A stretch of DNA of 64,000 nucleotides, from contig JAUYGX010000022.1 in the NCBI GenBank assembly GCA_030690365.1, positions 1 through 64,000 on the forward strand, in the 5' to 3' direction. How positions within the stretch are numbered: position 1 is the stretch's first letter; every line of letters begins with the position of its first letter. Source of the stretch: Bacteroidales bacterium (GTDB lineage: Bacteria; Bacteroidota; Bacteroidia; Bacteroidales; F082). Positions 36,165-45,239 of the stretch are shown here, one piece after another. A model generated the notes under the pieces. That model was given only the letters and a program-made list of their open reading frames with translations, did no database searches and was not told where the DNA came from. The position numbers and the translations under genes are program-made.

Positions 36165-37506
36165 GTGTTAAACCCAGCTCTTTTGCCGCACGGCTGATAT
36201 TTCCGCCATGTTTATCGACCACTTTTCGTACCAATACCCTTTCAACTTCCTCCAGGTTCAGGTTGTCGGCGTTAAAATTATCATTTTGAGGCCGGTCATC
36301 ATTTTCTGAAACAAAGAAGTCGTAGGGTTCAAGGATGGTATTCTCGCTTAAAATAACGGCACGCTCCACGGCATGCTGGAGTTCGCGTATATTTCCGGGC
36401 CAGTCGTGAATTTGAAGCCGTTTGAGGGTGCCGGCGTTGATACGTTTTTTTGGGACTTTGTACTTATTGCAATAGATATCAATATAAAATTCCACCAGCG
36501 GTTCTATGTCTTCGAGGCGTTCGCGTAAGGGGGGTAATTTGAGTTCAACGGTGTTGATTCGGTAGAGCAAGTCCTGCCTGAACTTATTTTCGCTCACCAT
36601 TTGATACAGGGGCATATTGGTGGCACAAATCAGCCTGACATTAATGGGGACTTCCTTGTTGGAGCCCAGTCTGACAACTTTTCTGCTTTGAAGTACACTG
36701 AGCAGTTTCGACTGCAGGTTTTGACTCAGATTGCCTATCTCATCCAGAAAAATAGTACCTCCGGTAGCGGCTTCAAAACGGCCTGCCCGATCCTCTTTAG
36801 CGTCGGTGAAAGCTCCTTTTTTGTAGCCAAACAGTTCGCTCTCGAACAGGCTTTCGGTAATGGCACCCAAATCAACATTGATAAAAACTTTGTCTTTTCG
36901 TTTTGAAGCGCGGTGAATGGCCCTGGCCACCACTTCTTTACCAGTGCCGTTTTCGCCCAGTATCAATACATTGGCGTCGGTAGAAGCTACACGATAAGCC
37001 ATTTTCATCACCTTCTGCATGGCAGGAGATTTACCAATCAGGTTGCTGTAGGCCTGATCCTGATCGGCAATCAGCATTTTTTGTGTAGAGCGCAGACTTT
37101 CGAGCTCTACTTTCGATTCGCGTACACGCAACGAAGTTTCGAGGGTGGCCAGCAGTTTTCGGTTTTCCCAGGGTTTGAGGATAAAATTGGTTGCCCCTTC
37201 CTTAATGCCCTGCACTGCCAATTCGATGTCACCATAGCCGGTAATAAAAATGACCGTGGCCGCCGGATCGTGTTCAAGAATTACATTTAGCCAATGAAAT
37301 CCCTCCTGTCCACTGGTGGCATCCCGCGAAAAATTCATGTCGAGCAGAATCAGATCAAACACTTCATTTTTGAGAATATCCGGAAGATTGGCAGGGTTTT
37401 TTTCGGTGTGAACAATTTCAATGTGCTGTCGCAGAAACATTTTTGCCGCCAGGAGAATATCGGTGTCATCGTCAACTATCAGGATTCGGGCTTTTATCTT
37501 TGTCAT
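36124..37506 (-). CDS. Sigma-54-dependent response regulator (NtrC family)
   Basis: The 460-residue regulator has a receiver domain with phosphoacceptor Asp56 (DLILLDMNF) and an AAA+ domain with Walker A GENGTGKE (184-191), sigma-54 contact loop GAFTDA (231-236) and Walker B TIFLDEIGNL. A Fis-type helix-turn-helix lies at 431-460 (GGNISRAAKELGLTRASLYR). The contact loop reads GAFTDA rather than GAFTGA, a known variant in this group. It is divergent from the ABC transporter operon at 37719, which has a possible sigma-54 promoter, making that operon its likely target. Confidence 0.93.
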   Translation of the reverse strand: MTKIKARILIVDDDTDILLAAKMFLRQHIEIVHTEKNPANLPDILKNEVFDLILLDMNFSRDATSGQEGFHWLNVILEHDPAATVIFITGYGDIELAVQGIKEGATNFILKPWENRKLLATLETSLRVRESKVELESLRSTQKMLIADQDQAYSNLIGKSPAMQKVMKMAYRVASTDANVLILGENGTGKEVVARAIHRASKRKDKVFINVDLGAITESLFESELFGYKKGAFTDAKEDRAGRFEAATGGTIFLDEIGNLSQNLQSKLLSVLQSRKVVRLGSNKEVPINVRLICATNMPLYQMVSENKFRQDLLYRINTVELKLPPLRERLEDIEPLVEFYIDIYCNKYKVPKKRINAGTLKRLQIHDWPGNIRELQHAVERAVILSENTILEPYDFFVSENDDRPQNDNFNADNLNLEEVERVLVRKVVDKHGGNISRAAKELGLTRASLYRRIEKYGL

Positions 37507-37661
37507 TTTTGCATCGCGTTAATGGGATAGATATTAAGAAGTTAAAAGTAAACATATTTTGTCCACCTTTGCACAAACATATGGACGATTTCGAACACAA
37601 AATGTTACAAAAAAGGGTAATAATTTTTTCAAAACGTTGCATCGCAAGGGTATAGTATGCA

Positions 37662-37676
37662 TGGCACAGTATTAGT
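37662..37676 (+). promoter_or_regulatory. Possible sigma-54 promoter of the ABC transporter operon
   Basis: TGGCAC at 37662-37667 is a perfect -24 element. After five bases comes TAGT (37673-37676) where TTGC is expected, a partial -12 element. The start codon at 37719 would be about 30 bases after transcription start. The divergent NtrC-type gene makes this plausible, but the -12 mismatch lowers confidence. Confidence 0.4.
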
Positions 37677-37718
37677 TAAAAATTATTAACAGATTTTAAG
37701 AACCCGATACCTACTCGC

Positions 37719-38408
37719 ATGAATATAATAGAAACAAAGGGGTTGGAGAAGATATTTCAGGCAGAATCAGTGGAAACGATTGCTTTGCGCAACATCAACT
37801 TTGATGTAAAAGAAGGAGATTTTGTAGCCGTAATGGGACCTTCCGGATGTGGAAAGACTACCTTACTAAACATTCTGGGAATGATTGACAGCTGGAACAG
37901 CGGATCTTACATGTTGCTTGGGCATGATATTGCCAAACTAAAGGAAAAGCAACGAACCAATTTACGGAAGAACCACATCGGGTTTGTGTTTCAAAATTTT
38001 AACCTGATTGAAGAATTAACTGTTTATGAGAACATCGAATTGCCGTTGCAATACCTCGGCTGGAAAAAAAAGGAGCGACACCAGCGCGTGACCGAACTGC
38101 TCGAAAAAATGAAAATCGCCCACCGGGGTAATCTGTTTCCCTTACAGCTTTCGGGTGGACAACAACAGCGAGTGGCAGTGGCCCGGGCAGTGGTAGCCAA
38201 TCCTCCACTGATACTGGCCGACGAACCTACCGGAAATCTCGACAGCCAGCATGGTGAAGAAGTGATGAATTTACTCGACACGTTGAACAAAGAGGGAACC
38301 ACCATCATCATGGTTACTCATTCACAGCGCGACGCTTCCTATAGCCGCCGCATCGTGCATCTTTTCGACGGACAGATCATCAACGAAAACCTGAATAAAC
38401 TCCACTAA
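37719..38408 (+). CDS. MacB/LolD-type ABC transporter ATP-binding protein
   Basis: The 229-residue ATPase has Walker [11 protein letters not shown]-loop [17 protein letters not shown], signature [14 protein letters not shown], Walker [13 protein letters not shown] and switch [14 protein letters not shown]. The size and sequence place it with MacB/LolD/FtsE-type ATPases that drive FtsX-like permeases rather than solute transport. It precedes the permease by 7 bp and is probably controlled by the adjacent NtrC-like regulator. Confidence 0.93.
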   Translation: MNIIETKGLEKIFQAESVETIALRNINFDVKEGDFVAVMGPSGCGKTTLLNILGMIDSWNSGSYMLLGHDIAKLKEKQRTNLRKNHIGFVFQNFNLIEELTVYENIELPLQYLGWKKKERHQRVTELLEKMKIAHRGNLFPLQLSGGQQQRVAVARAVVANPPLILADEPTGNLDSQHGEEVMNLLDTLNKEGTTIIMVTHSQRDASYSRRIVHLFDGQIINENLNKLH

Positions 38409-38415
38409 CCAGCTC

Positions 38416-40866
38416 ATGACCGGAAACTATTTTAAAGTTGAATTCAGGTTGCTGGTCAGGCAAAAAGGCTATACATTGCTCAACGTGGCAGGCCTTATGC
38501 TTGGGATTGCGGTGTTTGTGTTTATTTATCTGTTTGTAGAAAGTGAGGTTAGGTACGACAGGTACTGGGCCTGTCACGAGCAAATATACCGCATTACCAA
38601 TGAATATTCGCTGGATGGGAAATCAGAGAAAATTGCACTCACTCCCTTTAGACTGGCACAGGATTTACGCACCGAATTTACTGGCGTAGAAGAATCTACC
38701 AACTTGTTTTTTACCGATCCGGCTGATGAAAATGATGTTTCCACGGTAATTTATAACGGCGAAGTGTTCGAAATACCCGACATCAGTCTGGCTGACGGCA
38801 GCTTCTTCAATATTTTTGATTATCCTTTTCTGGAAGGAAATGCTGATTCGGCACTGGAGAAGCCCAATTCCATTGTAATTAATCTGGCGACAGCGCGAAA
38901 AATCTTTGGTAACCAGTCGGCGATGGGGAAAAATCTGAGGACAAACTTACGTGAATATACCGTTACCGGAGTAATCGATAAGTCAACAAAACCGTCGCAC
39001 CTCAATTTTGACGCCATCGTTTCTGTATCCTCTTTAAACGACCGCGAAAGCACAGCACTGGCTCACGATTACTTCTGGATGACCTGTTACACATACGTAA
39101 AGCTGAATGATACTGTCGACCCGGCTGATTTTGAATACCGGTTTAATGAGTTTGAACGCAGGGGGGAGGCTGCTTTTATACAGGAAGAAAAACTGAACGT
39201 GGTGGGCAGCATGCAGTATTTTTTTGAAAATGTTTCGATGGTTCATTTTAATTCGGGCCTGATGTACGATTCACCTACCAACGTGGATGTGGATAATCTG
39301 TATGTTTTTGCCATCATTGCCTTGTTTATATTACTAACGGCATCCATCAACTATATTAATCTGGCTACTGCCCGGTCGTTGAAGCGGTCGCGCGAAATTG
39401 GCATGCGAAAAGTGCTTGGTGCCGGTACCCGTCAACTGGCGGTTCAGTATATTGTTGAATCGCTTATCATTACCATTATTGCGTTTGTTCTGGCTCTTTC
39501 ATTGGTCGAATGGTTGATGCCTCAGTTTAATTTACTGGTAGGCAAGAAACTGAGTTTAATAGATAGCCTGGTTTCAGGAGGTAACTATTTCTTTGGGATC
39601 GCCCTTTTGGTACTTATTCTCCTACTTTCGGTTATTGGCGGTAGTTTCCCGGCTTTTGTCCTGAATTCGTTTAAACCGGCCCATGTGCTTCGAGGAACTT
39701 CTTATACGGCTGGTAGATTTGGAAAACAACAGGTAACGGCGGGAATTATGCGGCATTTCCTGGTTATCATTCAGTATGTGGTTTCCATTGGTATGATTAT
39801 GGCCACACTCATTATTTACGCTCAAATCAGTTTTTTGAAACACCATGAGCTCGGTTTTGATGAAGAAAATGTGTTTGTAATCAATGTTCCGCGTGATACC
39901 CTTTTTAGAAAGCAGATCCGTAAAACAATGGAGATACTTAAACATCATCCGGCTGTTCTTGAAGTGTCGGGTACGCAGAATGTCCCGGGCTACACCGAAG
40001 GTAAAATGCTGTTCCAGGTGGGTGATACCAATGTAAATCCGGTACAGACCATCAATTATTTTGGAGTAGGGTATCGGTTTTTTAAGTTGCTGAACATACC
40101 TTTGGTCGAGGGCCGGTATTTTCATGACGAACCAGGTGATGATACCGCCACCAGTTTTATCCTGAACGAAGCTGCGGTGGCCTTCTTAAACCTCGACACT
40201 GCCGTGGGCACTCCATTTAACTTTGCTGGTGCGAAAGGTGGAAAAATTGTGGGTGTGGTCAGGAACTTCAACTCTTCATCGCTGCACCGCGATGTAGATC
40301 CGGTAGTATTTATGCTGGTTCCCCGGATGGCACGGTATTTCATGGTAAAGGCGGTTCCGGACAGACTTGATGAGGCGGAATCGCATATCAGGCAGGTGTG
40401 GAGTGGAATTCCGTCTGCCGGATCGTTGCATATTATTTCTCTGGAATCAAAAATTTCGGGGTTGTACAGTGGCGACAAAAAAATGCTGAACCTATTTTTC
40501 TATTTTTCGTTGTTCGTGGTTTTTATTTCCAGCCTGGGATTATATGGTCTTTCGTCGTTCCTGATACAACAGCGAACCCGTGAAATAGGGATTCGACGGG
40601 TGTTGGGAGGTTCTGAAAAACAGCTGATTACCATGTTGTCGATGGGTTATCTTAAATTGGTATTTTTATCAGGACTCATTGCTACCCCCATCGTGTATCT
40701 GCTCATGAAAAAGTGGCTCGACGGATTTGCTTATCATATTTCGATCCATGCGGGATTTTTTATTGGCAGCATCTTGCTTGCGTTGCTGCTGGCCTTTTTA
40801 ACGGTCCTTTTAAGATCGGTGAAAGTGGTAAAGGAGCATCCTGCCAGTGCGCTCAAAGTTCAATAG
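38416..40866 (+). CDS. FtsX-like ABC transporter permease
   Basis: The 816-residue permease has a four-plus-four transmembrane layout: TM1 at about 20-40 followed by a large periplasmic MacB-PCD domain, a first FtsX block (about 290-420, with REIGMRKVLGAGTRQL), a second periplasmic domain, and a second FtsX block (about 690-800, with REIGIRRVLGGSEKQL and KEHPASALKV). Such double-FtsX permeases are common in Bacteroidota and are thought to act in envelope processes (lipoprotein or peptide export, mechanotransmission). The substrate cannot be inferred. Confidence 0.92.
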   Translation: MTGNYFKVEFRLLVRQKGYTLLNVAGLMLGIAVFVFIYLFVESEVRYDRYWACHEQIYRITNEYSLDGKSEKIALTPFRLAQDLRTEFTGVEESTNLFFTDPADENDVSTVIYNGEVFEIPDISLADGSFFNIFDYPFLEGNADSALEKPNSIVINLATARKIFGNQSAMGKNLRTNLREYTVTGVIDKSTKPSHLNFDAIVSVSSLNDRESTALAHDYFWMTCYTYVKLNDTVDPADFEYRFNEFERRGEAAFIQEEKLNVVGSMQYFFENVSMVHFNSGLMYDSPTNVDVDNLYVFAIIALFILLTASINYINLATARSLKRSREIGMRKVLGAGTRQLAVQYIVESLIITIIAFVLALSLVEWLMPQFNLLVGKKLSLIDSLVSGGNYFFGIALLVLILLLSVIGGSFPAFVLNSFKPAHVLRGTSYTAGRFGKQQVTAGIMRHFLVIIQYVVSIGMIMATLIIYAQISFLKHHELGFDEENVFVINVPRDTLFRKQIRKTMEILKHHPAVLEVSGTQNVPGYTEGKMLFQVGDTNVNPVQTINYFGVGYRFFKLLNIPLVEGRYFHDEPGDDTATSFILNEAAVAFLNLDTAVGTPFNFAGAKGGKIVGVVRNFNSSSLHRDVDPVVFMLVPRMARYFMVKAVPDRLDEAESHIRQVWSGIPSAGSLHIISLESKISGLYSGDKKMLNLFFYFSLFVVFISSLGLYGLSSFLIQQRTREIGIRRVLGGSEKQLITMLSMGYLKLVFLSGLIATPIVYLLMKKWLDGFAYHISIHAGFFIGSILLALLLAFLTVLLRSVKVVKEHPASALKVQ

Positions 40867-40890
40867 GCGCTTTTGTCTCATATACAAAAA

Positions 40891-40916
40891 AAGGCCTGAT
40901 CAATTGATCAAGCCTT
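40891..40916 (-). terminator. Intrinsic terminator between convergent genes
   Basis: Near-perfect 26-base palindrome AAGGCCTGATCAA/TTGATCAAGCCTT with one mismatched pair. On the minus strand it is followed by a run of T (complement of 40885-40892), so it terminates the DUF6249 gene. It may also stop transcripts of the FtsX permease gene. Confidence 0.75.
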
Positions 40917-40949
40917 CAGGATTGCGGTATTCCAAATGCTTTTTGGGGT

Positions 40950-41309
40950 TTATTTTTGTGAGCTGGTTTTCTCCAATTCGGCGCGTTCGTGTTTTTCCAT
41001 GAAATGGCTCACCACCAGGCCAATCCCGCCAAACAGAAATATCATTGCGAAATACGATACTTCCTCATCCAGGCTGCCTACCCTGATCAGGATTTCGCCA
41101 AGAATTGTCCCAACGCCCAATCCAATGAGCAGCAAGCCAATCTTTAAAGCGAAAAATGAAACATTCTTAAGCGGTGTGATGAAATAAGCTGCATCCACGC
41201 CCTTTTCCAAAAGAGCCATGCGTTCTTTTTTCCTGACCAACAGGAAAATAACAGCATAAACAAAGCCAAAAATGATGGCGAGTACAAATACAGGAATCAG
41301 GTCTTCCAT
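40950..41309 (-). CDS. DUF6249-like small membrane protein
   Basis: A 119-residue protein with three hydrophobic helices (LIPVFVLAIIFGFVYAVIFL; FALKIGLLLIGLGVGTILG; YFAMIFLFGGIGLVVSHFM), a KKERMALLEKG motif after the first helix, and an acidic C-terminus. This layout matches small membrane proteins often encoded next to ECF sigma factors in the phylum; their function is unknown. The ATG at 41309 is chosen over a start 12 codons upstream because it fits the first helix. Confidence 0.75.
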   Translation of the reverse strand: MEDLIPVFVLAIIFGFVYAVIFLLVRKKERMALLEKGVDAAYFITPLKNVSFFALKIGLLLIGLGVGTILGEILIRVGSLDEEVSYFAMIFLFGGIGLVVSHFMEKHERAELEKTSSQK

Positions 41310-41421
41310 AGTTTTAAATTTTAGTGTTGATTTTTTTGATGTCATTCTTTTGGACGCAGGTTTTAATCCATAGTTACAAACAAATTAAACAAATATTCAT
41401 TTTTTAGATGTGATCAGGATG

Positions 41422-41451
41422 TTTGATGTTTAAATTTTTTAATTATATTTG
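41422..41451 (+). promoter_or_regulatory. Promoter of tryptophanase gene
   Basis: TTTG (41422-41425), 18 bases, TATATTTG (41444-41451): a near-ideal Bacteroidota promoter. Transcription would start near 41458, leaving a leader of about 150 bases before tnaA, long enough for post-transcriptional control. Confidence 0.65.
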
Positions 41452-41469
41452 ATGCCTCTTGGATTTAGT

Positions 41470-41556
41470 ATGCAGTATTTACAAAAAATAGGACACAGAA
41501 AAGTATTTCGTAACGTGAAAAACCGCGATGCTTTCGATTCGTTTTACTTGTCGTAA
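41470..41556 (+). CDS. Possible leader peptide upstream of tnaA
   Basis: A 28-codon reading frame (MQYLQKIGHRKVFRNV...FYLS) lies inside the predicted tnaA leader, ending 49 bases before the tnaA start. An in-frame ATG at 41452 would extend it but precedes the likely transcription start. The peptide is basic and contains no tryptophan, so it is not a TnaC-type leader. It may be a chance frame. Confidence 0.25.
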   Translation: MQYLQKIGHRKVFRNVKNRDAFDSFYLS

Positions 41557-41605
41557 CCGGCTAGCCCTTAGTTAAGTAAAATATCTTATTATAAATCACT
41601 AAATC

Positions 41606-42982
41606 ATGAATTTACCTTTTTCAGAATCTTATAAAATAAAAATGGTGGAGCCCATCCGCCGCAGCACTCGCGAACAGCGTGAACAATGGATTAAAGATGC
41701 CAGGTTTAACCTTTTTAACCTCCGCAGCGACCAGGTGTTTATCGATCTGCTTACCGACTCGGGAACCGGAGCGATGAGCCAGATGCAATGGTCGGAAATG
41801 ATGCTGGGCGACGAAAGTTATGCAGGGGCTTCTTCGTATTACAAACTAAAAAATGCCATTGCTGAGATCACCGGATTTCCTTATTTTTTGCCTACACATC
41901 AGGGCAGAGCGGCCGAAAATGTGCTGTTCTCAACGATGATCAAGGCAGGTGATATCGTCCCCGGAAACTCACATTTCGATACCACCAAAGGACATATCGA
42001 ATTTCGCAAAGCACATGCCGTGGATTGTACCATTGATGAAGCTTTTAACACCACACTCGATCATCCCTTTAAAGGCGATGTGGACTTGAATAAGTTGGAA
42101 GGAGTATTGAAATCCTATCCGGTAAGCCAGATACCTTTGATTATCATGACGGTTACCTGTAACTCGTCGGGAGGTCAGCCGGTTTCGATGAAAAATCTAC
42201 GCGATGTTAAGCAATTGGCCAACCAATATGACATTCCTGTGTTTTTCGACTCGGCACGTTTTGCCGAAAACGCCTATTTTATCAAAATCAGAGAAGAAGG
42301 ATACGGCGACAAGTCCATCCGTGAAATCGTACGCGAAATGTTCTCCTATGCCGATGGTATGACCATGAGCAGTAAAAAAGATGCCATTGTCAACATGGGC
42401 GGGTTCATTGGTTTCAACAGCAAAGCGCTTTTTAATCAGGCCACTACTTACAATATTCTTTTTGAGGGGTATATTTCTTACGGTGGGATGTCGGGACGCG
42501 ATATGAATGCTTTGGCACAGGGACTATACGAAGGCACCGAATTCGATTACCTGGAAACACGCATTAAACAGGTGGCGTATTTGGGTCAGCAACTTAAAGA
42601 TTACGGAATTCCCATTCAGTATCCTTTTGGCGGACATGCCATTTTTGTGGATGCCAAGCGGTTTCTGCCCCAGCTTCCAAAGGAAGGTTATGTGGCCCAG
42701 ACACTTGCCGTGGAGTTGTATATTGAAGGCGGCGTCCGGGGTGTGGAAATCGGTACCTTGCTTGCCGATCGTGATCCTGAAACCGGATTAAACCGCTATC
42801 CCGATCTGGAATTGTTGCGCCTGGCCATTCCCCGAAGGGTTTACACCAACAACCACATGGATTATGTGGCTGCCTCACTGATGAACGTTTACGATCGTCG
42901 CCACGAGATTATGTCTGGCTTAAAGGTGACCCGGGAAGCTCCTATTCTCAGGCATTTTACGGTAGAACTTGAAAAAGCTTAA
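41606..42982 (+). CDS. tnaA: Tryptophanase
   Basis: PLP-dependent lyase converting tryptophan to indole, pyruvate and ammonia. The 458-residue protein contains LLTDSGTGAMS, PTHQGRAAEN, DSARFAENAYFIK and the PLP lysine in MSSKKDAIVNMGG (Lys258). It is called tryptophanase rather than tyrosine phenol-lyase because the segment GVRGVEIGTLL lacks the TPL arginine (SMERG) and the C-terminus reads LRHFTVEL with His450 where TPL has Phe. It stands alone, without a tryptophan permease next to it. The product indole could be a signal or a route for amino-acid catabolism. Confidence 0.9.
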   Translation: MNLPFSESYKIKMVEPIRRSTREQREQWIKDARFNLFNLRSDQVFIDLLTDSGTGAMSQMQWSEMMLGDESYAGASSYYKLKNAIAEITGFPYFLPTHQGRAAENVLFSTMIKAGDIVPGNSHFDTTKGHIEFRKAHAVDCTIDEAFNTTLDHPFKGDVDLNKLEGVLKSYPVSQIPLIIMTVTCNSSGGQPVSMKNLRDVKQLANQYDIPVFFDSARFAENAYFIKIREEGYGDKSIREIVREMFSYADGMTMSSKKDAIVNMGGFIGFNSKALFNQATTYNILFEGYISYGGMSGRDMNALAQGLYEGTEFDYLETRIKQVAYLGQQLKDYGIPIQYPFGGHAIFVDAKRFLPQLPKEGYVAQTLAVELYIEGGVRGVEIGTLLADRDPETGLNRYPDLELLRLAIPRRVYTNNHMDYVAASLMNVYDRRHEIMSGLKVTREAPILRHFTVELEKA

Positions 42983-42999
42983 GTGGAATCTAAGCAGCT

Positions 43000-43047
43000 A
43001 AATGCGGAGGTTGTCAGGGTTATATTACCCGGATAGTCTCCGCATTT
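43000..43047 (+). terminator. Hairpin after tnaA
   Basis: AAATGCGGAG (43000-43009) pairs with CTCCGCATTT (43038-43047). An inner GGGT/ACCC stem (43017-43020/43027-43030) stacks on it. No clean T-run follows, so it could be a terminator or an mRNA 3'-end stabiliser. Confidence 0.45.
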
Positions 43048-43050
43048 GCT

Positions 43051-43084
43051 TTCGTAGTCCATTCATAAACCTTTCGTATTTTTG
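43051..43084 (+). promoter_or_regulatory. Candidate promoter of the GAF/fRMsr gene
   Basis: TTCG at 43051-43054, 22 bases, then TATTTTTG at 43077-43084 (perfect TAnnTTTG). The start codon at 43103 follows after 18 bases. Confidence 0.45.
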
Positions 43085-43102
43085 CTGTCTGAAACTAAAC
43101 CG

Positions 43103-43573
43103 ATGGAACCAACTAAAAAACATCAACGCTATCAACGTCTTTTCGATCAAATACAATCGTTGATTCAAAAAAGCAGCAACAATCCACTTTCGAACATGGC
43201 CACCATCAATGCAGTGCTGCACCACAAAATGGACACCTTTTTCTGGACAGGGTTCTATTTATTGCACAACGGCAAACTACAGGTGGGTCCTTATCAGGGA
43301 GCATTGGCCTGTATCAACCTGGCCAAAGACAGCGGTGTTTGCTGGGCAGCCCTCAATCAGGAAAAAACCATGGTAGTTCCTGACGTACACAATTTCCCTG
43401 GTCATATTGCCTGCGATTCACGCTCACAATCGGAAGTGGTTGTTCCGGTAAAAAATAAACAGGGTGAACTGGTGGCCGTACTGGATATAGACAGCGATAA
43501 ACTCAACAGTTTTGATGAGGTGGATGCAGAATGGTTGGAGAAAATTGTGGAACTGGTTTACACTGCGGATTAA
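43103..43573 (+). CDS. Free methionine-(R)-sulfoxide reductase, GAF domain
   Basis: A 156-residue single GAF-domain enzyme that reduces free methionine-R-sulfoxide with thioredoxin. The three conserved cysteines are present: ACINL, GVCWAA and GHIACDSRSQSE, as are FWTGFYLL, VGPYQG and the closing VLDIDSDKLNSFDEVD. In many homologues the second motif is GVCG; here it is GVCW. The start is the ATG at 43103 rather than a TTG seven codons earlier. Its role is protection of the free methionine pool from oxidation. Confidence 0.88.
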   Translation: MEPTKKHQRYQRLFDQIQSLIQKSSNNPLSNMATINAVLHHKMDTFFWTGFYLLHNGKLQVGPYQGALACINLAKDSGVCWAALNQEKTMVVPDVHNFPGHIACDSRSQSEVVVPVKNKQGELVAVLDIDSDKLNSFDEVDAEWLEKIVELVYTAD

Positions 43574-43652
43574 TGGAATATCCTATTCAACACTTTTAGT
43601 CGATCCCCCCGAAAAGTTTAGTAATTTTGCAGCCCTTTTTAACAGGACCGAA

Positions 43653-44201
43653 ATGCAGTCAGTCATTATTATTGCCATCATATTTTTCCTTGCTGTTCAG
43701 CCATTTCCGGTAGCCATCGGCATTCAGGCAAAGCAAAATTGGCTTAAGGCAGGCCTGTTTGTTGTGATCATGGCTTTGGTTCAGACCATCCTGTTATGGT
43801 CCGGAATATGGCTGGGAGGCCTGTTTATGCATTTCATGGACGGATTCAGGGGTGTGGTTTTGTTTTTAGGATTTACCCTGGTGGGCATCCGGATGCTGAT
43901 GGAGGTTTTCCATATCCGCAAAGGGGAACGGACCTATTCAATCGACAGCATGTCGCTGGTATTTTTTGCCTCCCTGGCACAGGCCATGAACACCCTGTTG
44001 GTGGGCCTGATGTTAAGCTATTTTACACTCTCCGGCATTCCTGTATTTGGTATTTTATTTCTTGCCTCGATACTCATTGCGGCCACGGGCGTTTTGTTGT
44101 TGCCCACTAAACTTAACCTGTCGTTCGCCTCATTGCTCTACCTGGCAGGTGGATTGGTGATGCTGGCAGCTGCTGTTTACCTGGCATTTTTTATCACATA
44201 A
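43653..44201 (+). CDS. MntP-like membrane protein lacking both key aspartates
   Basis: A 182-residue protein with six transmembrane helices in two repeats, laid out like the MntP manganese exporter family. Where MntP has SMDAFAVS, this protein has AVQPFPVA (Gln16 at the position of the essential Asp). Where MntP has SIDALAVG, it has AMNTLLVG (Asn113). Manganese export by the known mechanism is therefore doubtful. The ATG at 43653 is used because it starts the first helix; an open frame continues upstream into the GAF gene. TAATTTTG at 43622-43629 is a good -7 box. The substrate is unknown. Confidence 0.7.
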   Translation: MQSVIIIAIIFFLAVQPFPVAIGIQAKQNWLKAGLFVVIMALVQTILLWSGIWLGGLFMHFMDGFRGVVLFLGFTLVGIRMLMEVFHIRKGERTYSIDSMSLVFFASLAQAMNTLLVGLMLSYFTLSGIPVFGILFLASILIAATGVLLLPTKLNLSFASLLYLAGGLVMLAAAVYLAFFIT

Positions 44202-44211
44202 TTTATTTTCA

Positions 44212-45237
44212 ATGAAAAGAAACACATTTTTTTTATTTTTTACCCTGCTTGCATTTTCAACAAATATGCTCGCACAGATTCCTTCGGGATATTATGATGG
44301 TGCCGAAGGATTATCGGGAGAGGCACTTAAATCAGAATTACATCAGATTATTAAAGGTCATACCACCTACTCATACAACGACCTGCGCGATTTTATTCTT
44401 AAAAATACCGATGAAGATCCGAACAACAGTAACAATGTAATTCTCTTGTACACAGGACGTTCGCAGGCAAAGAGTACCTTTGGTGGCAATGCAAACGACT
44501 GGAACCGGGAACATGTATGGGCCAAATCGCATGGTAATTTTGGTACAACGCCACCTGCCGGTACCGATGCACATCATTTGCGCCCAACGGACGCTTCGGT
44601 AAACAGCACACGTGGGAACCTGGATTTCGATATGGGTGGAAATCCGATTTCTGAGGCTCCCGGATGTTTTGTGGATGGCGATTCGTTTGAACCCCGCGAT
44701 GCCGTAAAAGGCGATGTGGCCCGCATGATTTTTTACATGGCTACCCGTTACGAAGGTGGCAATGGTGAGCCTGACCTGGAAGTGGTAGACCGGGTAAATA
44801 CTTCTCCGGCTCCAGAGCATGGAAAACTTTCGGTATTGATACAATGGAACCTTCAGGATCCTCCTGACGATTTTGAACGCCATCGCAACGATGTCATTCA
44901 TTATCAGTACCAGCACAACCGCAATCCGTTTATCGATCATCCGGAATATGTGGATGCCATTTGGGGAGATCCAAGCGCCATGCAGATGATCGGTTTGTCG
45001 CCTATTGTGGCCTACCCAAATCCCACCACTGGAAGTGTTACCCTCAACGGGCTGGACGGAAGCTATACATATACTGTAACTACAGTTTATGGGAATATTA
45101 TTGAGGATGGAATGATAACCCGACAAGATAGCAAAATCGACCTGAGTTTTGCCGCAAGCGGGGTTTATCTGGTAAATATCCTCAATCAAAACTCCCAACA
45201 GGTAAGTCAGGTTAAAGTGGTTAAGTTAACACGCTAG
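44212..45237 (+). CDS. Secreted endonuclease I family nuclease with T9SS domain
   Basis: The 341-residue protein has a signal peptide (MKRNTFFLFFTLLAFSTNMLA) and an EndA/NucM-type non-specific nuclease domain (about 25-245). The active-site block is NREHVWAKSHG...DAHHLRPTDASVNSTRGN, with the metal-binding His and Asn. The C-terminal ~75 residues are a T9SS type A sorting domain (VAYPNPTTGSVTLN, ending VSQVKVVKLTR). It probably degrades extracellular DNA or RNA for nutrients. It begins 11 bp after the MntP-like gene and ends 2 bp before queD. Confidence 0.9.
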   Translation: MKRNTFFLFFTLLAFSTNMLAQIPSGYYDGAEGLSGEALKSELHQIIKGHTTYSYNDLRDFILKNTDEDPNNSNNVILLYTGRSQAKSTFGGNANDWNREHVWAKSHGNFGTTPPAGTDAHHLRPTDASVNSTRGNLDFDMGGNPISEAPGCFVDGDSFEPRDAVKGDVARMIFYMATRYEGGNGEPDLEVVDRVNTSPAPEHGKLSVLIQWNLQDPPDDFERHRNDVIHYQYQHNRNPFIDHPEYVDAIWGDPSAMQMIGLSPIVAYPNPTTGSVTLNGLDGSYTYTVTTVYGNIIEDGMITRQDSKIDLSFAASGVYLVNILNQNSQQVSQVKVVKLTR

Positions 45238-45239
45238 TT

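Noticed and set aside
41606-42982. Tyrosine phenol-lyase
   Set aside because: The TPL arginine (SMERG) is replaced by VEIG, and the C-terminal His450 matches tryptophanase.
43512-43652. Longer MntP-like protein starting inside the GAF gene
   Set aside because: The first 47 codons overlap the GAF coding sequence and encode no hydrophobic helix. The ATG at 43653 has its own -7 box.
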